A DNA stretch of 15,103 nucleotides, from positions 1 to 15,103 of the forward strand of contig QGUH01000013.1 of NCBI GenBank assembly GCA_003242355.1, read 5' to 3'. This document shows positions 1 to 6,561 of the stretch, piece by piece. This DNA comes from Pseudomonadota bacterium (GTDB lineage: Bacteria > Myxococcota_A > Polyangia > Polyangiales > Polyangiaceae). The notes beneath the pieces were generated by a model. It was given only the letters and a program-made list of their open reading frames with translations, did no database searches and had not been told where the DNA came from. The translations under genes and the position numbers were made by a program. Position 1 is the first letter of the stretch. Each line of letters opens with the position of its first letter.

Positions 1-177
1 CGCCGTGAAGGCTACGGCGCCGGCTACCGCTACGCCCACGACTACGACGAAGGCTTCGTCCCCGGCGAACCCTCCCTCCCCGATCGCCTCGTCGGCCGGC
101 GCTTTTACGAGCCCCCCAACCAGGGCCTCGAAATCCAAATCCGCGAACGCCTCGAACGCCTGCGCCGCCGCGAGTGA
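1..177 (+). CDS. rarA: RarA/MgsA-type AAA ATPase, C-terminal end only (5' end outside window)
   Basis: Reading frame 1 is open from the first base to TGA at 175-177 and encodes 58 residues. It contains HDYDEGFVPGE and GRRFYEPPNQG, followed by a charged helix with RERLERLRRRE. This matches the conserved C-terminal tail of replication-associated recombination protein A (RarA/MgsA, related to eukaryotic WRNIP1), where a 'YKYAHDYP..F..QQYLP' segment precedes 'FYEPS..G.E..I..RL'. The family is a tetrameric, clamp-loader-like AAA+ ATPase acting at stalled replication forks. The ATPase core with Walker A and B motifs lies left of the window, so activity cannot be judged. A GC-rich hairpin follows the stop directly. 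The family call is fairly secure from the tail alone; the gene symbol is by homology. Confidence 0.8.
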   Translation, partial: RREGYGAGYRYAHDYDEGFVPGEPSLPDRLVGRRFYEPPNQGLEIQIRERLERLRRRE

Positions 178-191
178 CGCTCGGACGAGCG
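178..191 (+). terminator. Possible terminator hairpin after rarA
   Basis: CGCTC-GGAC-GAGCG forms a perfect 5-bp GC stem with a 4-base loop, beginning at the base after the rarA stop. No T-run follows, so it is not a classical intrinsic terminator. It could be chance in such GC-rich DNA. Confidence 0.25.
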
Positions 192-293
192 GTCGTCGCC
201 CCACCACGCGTGACGATCGCCCGCCAGTCGGGTCGAGGACGGTCGTCGCCTCGCGAGTAACCGTCGGCCGTCGCCGAGGTCGAACCCTCGCGC

Positions 294-725
294 TCAGAAG
301 CAGTTTACCGGCGTGCGGTTGCCGTCGCCCTTGTAGCTCGGGCTCGCGCAGATGGATTTTCTGTCGCGCGGGCAGACGCACGAGCAGGCGGCGTGCTTGT
401 CGTCGTAGCAGAGGCCGTCCGCGAACCAGTTGCACGGCCGATCCGGCTCGTCTTCCTGCTTGAAACCGGGAACGCAGGGGCCCAACGGCGAGTTGGGATC
501 GAAGCCGCCGGCACCCCCCTTCGTCCCTCCCGAGCCGCTGGGGGACTCCGGGGCTTTCGACGGGGTCTGGGAGCGCCCGGCCTTCGATGAGCCACCGCTC
601 GTGCCGACCTCGTCGTCGCCGCTCGAGCGCGCGCCACAGGCCAGGGTGAGGATTGCCGCAAAGAAGACCTGCGTCAGCCGCCCGATTCGGCTGCTCGTTC
701 CCGTTCTCGGTCGTTCCGCCATCAT
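294..725 (-). CDS. Cys-rich secreted lipoprotein, function unknown
   Basis: The product has 143 residues if started at the tandem ATG-ATG (725 or 722). An AGAG-type ribosome site lies a few bases upstream, and the open frame further upstream has shadow-like composition. Residues 1-30 look like a lipoprotein signal: basic N-region (RIGR), hydrophobic VFFAAILTLA, then Cys30 followed by Gly. The lipobox is not textbook, with Thr at -3. A Ser/Gly/Pro-rich low-complexity linker follows. The C-terminal third has eight cysteines, including an AACSCVC cluster, and ends NCF. An even Cys count in an exported domain suggests disulfides or metal binding. The gene lies 203 bases downstream of hpt on the same strand. 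I recognise no family. It resembles the lipoprotein at 4493-4876 in architecture and in its AC-x(1-2)-C-x-C cluster. Confidence 0.65.
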   Translation of the reverse strand: MMAERPRTGTSSRIGRLTQVFFAAILTLACGARSSGDDEVGTSGGSSKAGRSQTPSKAPESPSGSGGTKGGAGGFDPNSPLGPCVPGFKQEDEPDRPCNWFADGLCYDDKHAACSCVCPRDRKSICASPSYKGDGNRTPVNCF

Positions 726-799
726 GGACCCGCTCTTCGAGAGTACCGCGTCCGTCGCTAACGAGCGAGATCGGACCGCTGTTGCGCCCGCTTCGCGCC

Positions 800-817
800 G
801 TTCCTCCGGGCAGGAAC
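800..817 (-). terminator. Possible hairpin between hpt and the downstream lipoprotein gene
   Basis: GTTCCT-CCGGGC-AGGAAC is a perfect 6-bp stem with a 6-base loop, in the gap downstream of hpt on the minus strand. No T-run follows in the minus-strand direction. It may separate hpt from the lipoprotein gene; support is structural only. Confidence 0.3.
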
Positions 818-928
818 CCCCTCGGAATCGGCGGCAACCCGCGCCCTTCCGGTTTCGCGCACTACCGGGTGACGGCCGCGGCGCCCCGCGGCACACGCTG
901 CGCCTGGGTGGCGGCGTCGCCGGACGGA

Positions 929-1462
929 TCAGCGCGCCGCAGCTTCGGGTCCGTCGCCGAGCACGCCGACGTAGGGCAGGTTCCGGTAGCGCTCGGCGTG
1001 ATCGAGCCCGTAGCCCACGACGAAGACGTCGTCGATCGTGAATCCGAGATAGTCGATGTCGACGGGCCGGACGCAGCGGGCGGGTTTGTGGAGCAGTGCA
1101 CATACCCGCACGCTGCGCGGGCCGCGCGCGCGGAGCTGTTCGAGCAAGTACGTGAGGGTGAGCCCGGTGTCGACGATGTCCTCGACGACGAGCACGTCCT
1201 CCCCCGTGATCGGGTGCGCGAGGTCGAGCGTGATCTGCACCTCACCGCTCGACTCGGTCCGATGACCGTAGCTGCGCACGCCGAAGAACTCGACCCGCAA
1301 CGGCACCTCAATCGCGCGTACGAGATCGGCCGTGAAGACGAAGCTGCCTTTGAGCACGCTCACGATGACGAGGTCGCGCCCGGCGTAGTCGCGCGTAATC
1401 GCTTCTCCAATCTCGCGCACGCGCCGCGCAAGATCTGCTTCCGGAATCAACGGGCGCACCAT
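929..1462 (-). CDS. hpt: Hypoxanthine phosphoribosyltransferase
   Basis: This 177-residue product has the usual length of bacterial HPRT, the purine-salvage enzyme that converts hypoxanthine (and often guanine) plus PRPP to IMP (GMP) in the cytoplasm. Visible motifs are LKGS at residues 37-40 (pyrophosphate-binding loop), SYG at 64-66 in the flexible loop, the PRPP-binding signature VVEDIVDTGLTL at 92-103 with its acidic pair E94-D95, and the base-binding tail FVVGYGLD...YRNLPYVGVL. The ATG at 1462 is preceded by GAGGAG about 8 bases upstream, which supports this start. The upstream gene on the same strand is comEC. The gap between them carries a copy of a dispersed repeat whose edge overlaps the hpt ribosome-binding site. 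All expected catalytic segments are present. The symbol could equally be hprT. Confidence 0.95.
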   Translation of the reverse strand: MVRPLIPEADLARRVREIGEAITRDYAGRDLVIVSVLKGSFVFTADLVRAIEVPLRVEFFGVRSYGHRTESSGEVQITLDLAHPITGEDVLVVEDIVDTGLTLTYLLEQLRARGPRSVRVCALLHKPARCVRPVDIDYLGFTIDDVFVVGYGLDHAERYRNLPYVGVLGDGPEAAAR

Positions 1463-1471
1463 TCGAACGCT

Positions 1472-1640
1472 CCTCGAGGCCGATCAGTTCGACGGATCGC
1501 CGTTCTAGCCTCGTTTCCCATCGGCGGCACGCGCCGCCTCTCCCCGCCGAAATGGGTTCGTCCGGACCCTTCTCACGCGTGCGCTCCGTTCGACGCCGTT
1601 CTCCGCTTCTTTCGGTGCGTTCCGAACCGTTTCTCGCCCC
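1472..1640. repeat. Dispersed structured intergenic repeat, copy A
   Basis: This stretch between comEC and hpt aligns with 14419-14560. The best block is 39 bases with only four mismatches, from GCCGATC through TTCTAGCCTCGTTTC. Similarity then continues through a GGCGG-CACGC-CCGCC block, a CACGCG.GC.CTCCG block and GCGTTCC.AA.CGTTT. Copy A has about 27 extra bases (roughly 1546-1572) that copy B lacks. Copy A keeps the second hairpin (1523-1538, GGCGG/CCGCC around loop CACGCG) but has a degenerate first hairpin. No coding potential is convincing. The outer limits are approximate. Copy number in the genome cannot be known from this window. Confidence 0.75.
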
Positions 1641-1649
1641 GAGAGGCGA

Positions 1650-1676
1650 CCATCCATCGTAACTCTCCGTGGATGG
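1650..1676 (-). terminator. Possible hairpin downstream of comEC
   Basis: CCATCCA (1650-1656) and TGGATGG (1670-1676) are perfect inverted arms around a 13-base loop. They begin 24 bases after the comEC stop on the minus strand. No T-run is evident. It is a candidate 3' end for the comEC transcript. Confidence 0.3.
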
Positions 1677-1699
1677 GACGCCTCGGGCGCAGAAGACGC

Positions 1700-4255
1700 T
1701 CACGGCGCCAAGGAGTGCGAGGACGACCCGCGCGCCGCGGACACGCGCGCCGCGAGGGACCAGGCGCGGAGGCGCTCGACGAGCGCCGGAACGCTCGGCC
1801 GCGCGGCGCCGACCCACATATCCCGGCCATCCGTGCGCACGTGGATGGCGCCGTGCCGATCCGTGCGCAGCACCCGAACACCCCTTTCGGTGAGGCGCTC
1901 GACGACCTCGGGCGACGGATGGCCGAAACGGTTGCGCACCCCACACGACACCGTCGCGACGCGCGGCGCGACGCGCGCGACCAACACCTCGCTCGTCGAG
2001 GTGCGGCTGCCGTGATGCCCCACCTTGAGCACGTCCGCGCGAAGGCGGATTGCCGGGTGGGCAATCAGCGCGTTTTCCTGCTCGTGCTCGGCGTCGCCCA
2101 TGAGGAGAAGAGCACGCTCGCCGAGCTCGACGCGCACGACGAGCGAGTTGTCGTTGATCGATCGCCCGGGAACGGAATCGGGACAGGGAGCGAGCACGCG
2201 AACGACGGCGCCCCCAAAAGCGCGTGACCGGCCGCAAAGCGCGCGCGGGCCCCGCACGGGGACGTTGCGGCGAGCGGCCTCGGCGAGCAGGCGCGTCTCG
2301 AGCGCGGGCGCGTCGTCCGAGGCGCTCACGGGCAACCAGATTTCTCCGACGGACACCGCGTCGAGGACCGCGAACACGCCCCCGGCGTGGTCGGGATGGG
2401 GGTGGGTCACGACGAGCACGTCGATTCGCTCGCGACGGCGGGCGCGGAGCACGGGAACGACGACGCGCTCACCGGGATCGGGAGCGCCTTCGAAGAGCGC
2501 CCCGCCCGCGTCGACGAGCATGAGCGAGCCATCGGGAAGATCGACGAGCGTCGCATCGCCCTGACCCACGGCGAGCGCCGTCATGCGCAGCTCACCCTCG
2601 GGCGCTCCGGCGCGACGCGCAGCCACTTCGATGACCCCGAGGCCGACCGCGGCAGCAACGACCCAGGCTCGGCAGAGGTGGCCCGGGCGCCCCGAAGGGA
2701 GCACGGCGAGCAAGAAACCCGTGAACAAGGGCGCGCAGAGCGCGAGCTGATACGCGTTCGGATCGGGCACGCCGAAGGCGAGCCACGTCGCTGCCGCGCT
2801 TTCGTGCGCGATCTGGCGCACCACGAGCAGCGCCCCCGAAGCAACGAGCGCCACCCCCTGTTCGAGCAGCGGCACGGGGGCCGTAACCGCGTGAGCGAGA
2901 CAGAGCGGGAGCGCCACGAGCTCGCCGAACGGCGCAGCGATCACGTTGGCGAACACGCCGGCCAGCGTGAGGTCGGAGCCGAGCATGGCCAAAAGCGGCG
3001 CACAGGGCGCCATGGCCGCGAGCGTGGTCGCGATCGCCTTGCCGAAGGCGCGCGCCGGCCGCGAGCGCAAGCGTTCGCACGGCCGCGCGAGCGGGCCGCC
3101 GAGCACGAGCAACCCGGCCGTCGCCGCGGCGGACAAGAGAAACGAGACGTCGAACGCGACGAGCGGATCGACCACCCAGCCCGTGAGCACCGAAAGTGCG
3201 AGCGCCCGGCTCGCACACGGGATCCGCCCGAGGGCGCGCGCAGCGAACGCGGCCATGAGCATCCACGCGGCCCGCCACGCCGAGCCGCTGCCGCCGGCGA
3301 AATCGGCGTAGAGGGGCGCGAGCCCCATGCCGAACACCGCCGCGGCGCGCCCGACGTCGCGCGCCGCCGAGAGCCGCTCGATGCGCACGAGCACGGCCGC
3401 GAACGCGCGCACGATCGAGACGACCGCGAACACGAGGTGCGTCCCGCTCACCGCGAGCAGGTGAGCGAGCCCGCTCTTGGCGAACGCAGCCGCGTCTCCC
3501 TCGTCGAGATCGTTTTCGCCGAGGACGAGCGCCCGCGCGAGCGGCGCCGCCGCGGGCGCGAAGGTCGCGAGGATGCGCTCGCGCACGGCCGCCCGCGCGC
3601 GATCGATGAGCGCCGACGGACCCCGGCCGCGCTCGTCGATGGAGACGTCGAGCGCGGTGCCCGAAACGACGCTCCCGCGGCGCGCCGCGAACGGCCGCGG
3701 ATCGGCGAGCCCCGGATTGTGGAGCAGCTCGATGGGAGCAATCTGCGCGATGACGGACACGCGATCGCCGCGAGCGAGGTCACGCGGCCCGCCCCCGAGC
3801 CGCACGCCGATGCCGGCAGGCAGGCGCAGCGACTCACAGCGCCCCGCCTCGAGCGAAAGCGTGAAAGCGATGCGATCGTGGCTCAGTACCGGCGACGACG
3901 CGACCCGTCCTTCGAGAGCACAGCGCTCGGGCGCGCGAAACCCCGAGCGCGCCCGCTCGTACGCTGCCTCGTAGGCGGCAACTTCCCAATGAGCGCGCGC
4001 GCAGCCCATGCCGAGCGCGACGAGCGCCCCCACGAACACCCCCGCGGAAAGATGCCGGCGCAAGACACCCGCAACCCCCAACGCGCCGAGGGCCGTCGCG
4101 AGCGGCGCATCCACCAGGAACGCACCGGAGGCCAGCGCGAGCGCCACCAGCAAGACGGGGTCGATCCACACGCGCGGGCGATTGCACGCGGTGGACCGCA
4201 ACCCGACGCGCAGCAAACAGCGCGCGTCTCGCCGGCGGCCAGTGGCAACTGGCAC
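1700..4255 (-). CDS. comEC: ComEC/Rec2-family DNA uptake channel
   Basis: This is an inner-membrane protein that, in competent bacteria, carries single-stranded DNA into the cytoplasm. The frame gives 851 residues. The N-terminal part is hydrophobic (DUF4131-like region), followed by the Competence domain with the characteristic GLAHLLAVSGTHL and many predicted transmembrane helices. The C-terminal metallo-beta-lactamase-like domain has THPHPDHAGG (H618, H620, D622, H623) and GHHGS (H747-H748), so its metal-site residues look intact. Overall length suits full-length ComEC. The start is uncertain: the GTG at 4255 directly follows an in-frame stop and lacks a clear ribosome site, and the GTG at 4171 (residue 29), just before the first hydrophobic stretch, is an alternative. 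It lies upstream of hpt on the same strand. Whether this organism is naturally transformable cannot be told from one gene. Confidence 0.93.
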   Translation of the reverse strand: MPVATGRRRDARCLLRVGLRSTACNRPRVWIDPVLLVALALASGAFLVDAPLATALGALGVAGVLRRHLSAGVFVGALVALGMGCARAHWEVAAYEAAYERARSGFRAPERCALEGRVASSPVLSHDRIAFTLSLEAGRCESLRLPAGIGVRLGGGPRDLARGDRVSVIAQIAPIELLHNPGLADPRPFAARRGSVVSGTALDVSIDERGRGPSALIDRARAAVRERILATFAPAAAPLARALVLGENDLDEGDAAAFAKSGLAHLLAVSGTHLVFAVVSIVRAFAAVLVRIERLSAARDVGRAAAVFGMGLAPLYADFAGGSGSAWRAAWMLMAAFAARALGRIPCASRALALSVLTGWVVDPLVAFDVSFLLSAAATAGLLVLGGPLARPCERLRSRPARAFGKAIATTLAAMAPCAPLLAMLGSDLTLAGVFANVIAAPFGELVALPLCLAHAVTAPVPLLEQGVALVASGALLVVRQIAHESAAATWLAFGVPDPNAYQLALCAPLFTGFLLAVLPSGRPGHLCRAWVVAAAVGLGVIEVAARRAGAPEGELRMTALAVGQGDATLVDLPDGSLMLVDAGGALFEGAPDPGERVVVPVLRARRRERIDVLVVTHPHPDHAGGVFAVLDAVSVGEIWLPVSASDDAPALETRLLAEAARRNVPVRGPRALCGRSRAFGGAVVRVLAPCPDSVPGRSINDNSLVVRVELGERALLLMGDAEHEQENALIAHPAIRLRADVLKVGHHGSRTSTSEVLVARVAPRVATVSCGVRNRFGHPSPEVVERLTERGVRVLRTDRHGAIHVRTDGRDMWVGAARPSVPALVERLRAWSLAARVSAARGSSSHSLAP

Positions 4256-4278
4256 TCAGGACCGCTTCGGCGGATGGC

Positions 4279-4296
4279 GCGCCGTTTTTTCGGCGC
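4279..4296. other. Hairpin with T6 loop upstream of comEC
   Basis: GCGCCG-TTTTTT-CGGCGC is a perfect 6-bp GC stem with a loop of six T, in the gap between the lipoprotein gene (stop at 4493) and comEC. Role unknown; it could end the lipoprotein transcript or sit in the comEC leader. Confidence 0.35.
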
Positions 4297-4492
4297 CTAC
4301 GTGGGGTTCATCGCTCCAAGGCTCCGCGAACGCCGTCTATCCGCGTCGGGTCGGAGCCACTCGTCCGTGCATTCGCGGATCAACCTGCCCCGGCACCGGT
4401 CCGGAGCGGGCTCTTCTCTGGGAGCGAGGGGAAATCCGCAGTCGTGGTGGCGCGGCGCCGCGCGATGTCCGCGACGCCGCGACGCACGGTCG

Positions 4493-4876
4493 TCAATCGC
4501 AGCTGAACGCGCAGTTCTCGTGTCCCCTGCCGAAAACGCACTCGCAGATGGCGCAGGCGTCGCCAGCGAGCAAGCAGTCGTCGCCACCGGGCGAGCCTTC
4601 GCCACCGGGGGGGCCTCCGGGAACGCCGAGAGGCGGCACCCCCTCGACGGATTGAGGAGCGCCTTCGCTTTCGCGCACCGGCGCCTCGGTGTCGCGGGAC
4701 CGCTCGCCATCGTAGCCGGGCCGGTCCGAGGCGTTCGCGTCTTGCTCCTCGTGGCGGGGATTGCCATCGGCGGGCCAGGTGTCTTCCCCGGGTTCGGCGC
4801 CGCCGCCCGAGCCGCCGCACGCCATCGCGGTCGCGAGAGCGAGCCCCGTGAGAAGTGTCACGTGCCGAAAATTCAC
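4493..4876 (-). CDS. Cys-rich secreted lipoprotein, function unknown
   Basis: The GTG at 4876 gives 127 residues and is chosen because a strong AAGGAGG site lies 5 bases upstream. The longer frame (to 4912) would bury that site. Residues 1-20 form a lipoprotein-like signal: FRH, then hydrophobic VTLLTGLALATAMA, then Cys20 followed by Gly-Gly-Ser. The lipobox is not textbook (Ala-Met-Ala before Cys). A long acidic, Gly/Pro-rich and probably disordered segment follows, with a PPLGVPGGPPGGEG stretch. The last 29 residues hold six cysteines (DDC, GDACAICEC, ENC, FSCD). The protein is presumably anchored in a membrane facing the periplasm or surface. It sits between the beta-barrel gene and comEC on the same strand. 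I recognise no family. Its plan is the same as the protein at 294-725. Confidence 0.7.
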   Translation of the reverse strand: MNFRHVTLLTGLALATAMACGGSGGGAEPGEDTWPADGNPRHEEQDANASDRPGYDGERSRDTEAPVRESEGAPQSVEGVPPLGVPGGPPGGEGSPGGDDCLLAGDACAICECVFGRGHENCAFSCD

Positions 4877-4881
4877 GTCAG

Positions 4882-4888
4882 CCTCCTT
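4882..4888 (-). promoter_or_regulatory. Ribosome-binding site that decides the lipoprotein start
   Basis: AAGGAGG on the minus strand, 5 bases before the GTG at 4876. It is a near-perfect anti-Shine-Dalgarno match and favours this GTG over the longer frame beginning at 4912. Confidence 0.75.
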
Positions 4889-4903
4889 GTTCGGGGAACG
4901 CCG

Positions 4904-4939
4904 CGCACGCATCCCAAGTTTAGCCTGCCCGCGCGTGCG
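4904..4939 (-). terminator. Possible terminator between the beta-barrel and lipoprotein genes
   Basis: CGCACGC (4904-4910) pairs with GCGTGCG (4933-4939) around a 22-base loop. It begins 11 bases after the beta-barrel stop on the minus strand. A second short pairing (CCTG/CAGG) competes with it. No T-run follows. Confidence 0.3.
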
Positions 4940-4950
4940 TTCAGGCGGGG

Positions 4951-5709
4951 TCAGAAGTAGTAGAGCGCGGCGACGTTCGACGTGAAGATGTTCCAGGGAT
5001 TGTCGAAGGTTGCAGTCCTCAGGAACACGCTATTTTGAGACGTTTCGGTCTCGCCTGCAGCCGTGTCCACGGTCGTCTTCGCGTTTTGCACCGTGAACAG
5101 AAGCCCGACCGACGCCTGGAGGGAGAGCTGGGGAATGTCGATGAATCCAAAGTGGATTTCCGCTCCCGCCCGGGCGCCGACGTCGAGCTGGAATCCGCTC
5201 AGGTCCACGTTGTCACCGGCAGACCCGCTGCCAAACCCCACGTTCGCTTCCGGCACGACCTGGAAGACGAAGTGGCGCGAGCTCGCGAGGGCCAGAGGAA
5301 CACCGGCATGCAAGATGAGACCGAACGCACTGGACTCAGCCTCCGCAGGGCCCACCTCCACGGACTCGCTCGCCAAACCGAGGCCCAGACCGAGGTCGAG
5401 GCCGAGAGAGCGATCGAGCCAGTAGCGAACGCCGATCACGGGGGCGGCCACACCAAAGCCGTCGTCGTCCGCTCCGACTTGGATGGTGCGCCGGCCGAGA
5501 TACCCGACGGCAAAGCGGCCGACCATTTGATCGTGATCGGACGGTCCGCCCGCGGTTGCACCCCGCTGCTGGGCGCCCGCAGGCTCCCCGCCGGGCAGCC
5601 CCATTCCGACCTGTCCTTCCGCCTCCACCTGCGCCAACACCGGGGTCGAGAGCAGAAACGCCACGAGGCCTGCCGCAATGCCGGCCGAACCGAGCTTGAT
5701 AGTGTTCAT
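4951..5709 (-). CDS. Secreted, probable outer-membrane beta-barrel protein
   Basis: The product has 252 residues with a clear Sec signal peptide: basic NTIK, hydrophobic core, and a predicted cleavage after TPVLA (residue 26). The ATG at 5709 is preceded by AGGAGGA at a 5-base spacing. After a Gly/Ala/Gln-rich spacer, the mature part shows many short alternating polar/hydrophobic stretches rich in Gly, such as FGVAAPVIGVRYWL, LGLDLGLGLGLA and ASVGLLFTVQ. These are typical of transmembrane beta strands. The last residues ALYYF end in an aromatic Phe, the usual C-terminal signal recognised by the BAM machinery. There are no cysteines in the mature part. Similar anonymous barrel-like proteins are common in myxobacteria. 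The specific role is unknown; a porin-like or structural outer-membrane protein is the best inference. It diverges from tlyA with only 65 bases between them. Confidence 0.75.
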   Translation of the reverse strand: MNTIKLGSAGIAAGLVAFLLSTPVLAQVEAEGQVGMGLPGGEPAGAQQRGATAGGPSDHDQMVGRFAVGYLGRRTIQVGADDDGFGVAAPVIGVRYWLDRSLGLDLGLGLGLASESVEVGPAEAESSAFGLILHAGVPLALASSRHFVFQVVPEANVGFGSGSAGDNVDLSGFQLDVGARAGAEIHFGFIDIPQLSLQASVGLLFTVQNAKTTVDTAAGETETSQNSVFLRTATFDNPWNIFTSNVAALYYF

Positions 5710-5774
5710 CGAGTCCTCCTCGAAAAGTTTTCGAAAAGCGATGCTCCTCCAGAGCTGCCGATCGGGTCAAAAAA

Positions 5775-6542
5775 GTGACCACTCGACGTGACAGGCCGGG
5801 ACCGGCCGGGCCGAAGGTGCGGGCTGACCTCCTGTTGCTCGAGCAGGGGCACGCGACGTCCCGCGCTCATGCTCAGGCGCTGATCCTCGCGGGCGACGTG
5901 TTCGTGGGGGACGATCGCGTCGAAAAGCCGGGACAGCTTCTGCGGCGAGAAACGCCTCTGCGCGTTCGCGAGCGGGAGCGCTACGTGTCGCGCGGTGGTT
6001 ACAAGCTCGAGGGCGCGCTCGAGCACTTCGAGCTCGATCCGAGCGGGTTCGTTTGTGTCGATGTCGGCGCTTCGACGGGAGGCTTCACCGATTGCTTGCT
6101 CCAGCGCGGCGCGCGGCGCGTGTACGCGGTGGACGTGGGGGAGAACCAGCTCGCCCCGAAGCTCCGCGACGATCCGCGCGTGGTGGTCCGCGACCGCACG
6201 AATGCGCGCTACCTCGAGGCGAGCGCGTTCGAAGAGCCGATCGATCTCGTGGTCGTGGACGCGTCGTTCATCGGCATCGACAAGCTCTTGCCCGCGCTCG
6301 CTCGGATCGTGCGTGCCGGAGGGCTCTTGCTCGCGCTGATCAAGCCGCAGTTCGAGGCAGGCCGCCGCGAGGTGTCCCGCGGGAAAGGCGTGATCCGCGA
6401 TCCGGCGGTGCGCGAGCGCGTGCTCACCGCAGCGCGCGCAGCCGTCGAGCACCACGGCTTCACCGTGCTCGGCGCTGCCGACTCCGTGCTCGGCGGCCCG
6501 AAGGGCAACATCGAGCACTTCGTCTTCGCCCGGAAACCGTGA
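5775..6542 (+). CDS. tlyA: TlyA-family rRNA 2'-O-methyltransferase (S4 plus FtsJ-like domain)
   Basis: The product has 255 residues. Residues about 15-65 form an S4 RNA-binding domain (ADLLLLEQGHATSRAHAQAL, then GDVFVGDDRVEKPG). The family hallmark RYVSRGGYKLEGAL is at 69-82. An SAM-dependent FtsJ-type methyltransferase domain follows, with motif I DVGASTGGF at 96-104, then VVVDASFIGI, LIKPQFEAGR and a C-terminal GPKGNIEHF. TlyA enzymes make 2'-O-methylcytidine in rRNA (studied in mycobacteria, where loss gives capreomycin resistance) and are often mislabelled hemolysin. The GTG at 5775 has a poor ribosome site. A GTG at 5817, just before the S4 domain, is an alternative start. The stop lies within a hairpin shared with the convergent gene. 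Its exact rRNA target sites cannot be told from sequence. Confidence 0.92.
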   Translation: MTTRRDRPGPAGPKVRADLLLLEQGHATSRAHAQALILAGDVFVGDDRVEKPGQLLRRETPLRVRERERYVSRGGYKLEGALEHFELDPSGFVCVDVGASTGGFTDCLLQRGARRVYAVDVGENQLAPKLRDDPRVVVRDRTNARYLEASAFEEPIDLVVVDASFIGIDKLLPALARIVRAGGLLLALIKPQFEAGRREVSRGKGVIRDPAVRERVLTAARAAVEHHGFTVLGAADSVLGGPKGNIEHFVFARKP

Positions 6543-6561
6543 GCGCCCGAGCGCGCGCTCA
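6540..6561. terminator. Bidirectional hairpin whose arms are the two convergent stop codons
   Basis: TGAGCGC (6540-6546) and GCGCTCA (6555-6561) are perfect inverted arms around an 8-base loop. The left arm begins with the TGA of tlyA. The right arm, read on the minus strand, begins with the TGA of the CPBP protease gene. Position between two convergent genes fits a two-way terminator. No T-run is present on either side. Confidence 0.55.

Noticed and set aside
5..463. A 152-codon plus-strand open frame at the left edge
   Set aside because: The frame starting at base 1 gives the RarA tail instead. This one is Ala/Pro/Arg/Ser-rich shadow.
653..2227. A 524-codon plus-strand open frame
   Set aside because: Antisense to hpt and the comEC end and crossing repeat copy A. 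Low-complexity composition, no recognisable motif, no sensible start.
2387..4960. An 857-codon plus-strand open frame
   Set aside because: It lies antisense to comEC, whose motifs are unmistakable. The translation is Arg/Glu/His/Ala-rich with no domain; it is the stop-poor mirror of a GC-rich gene.
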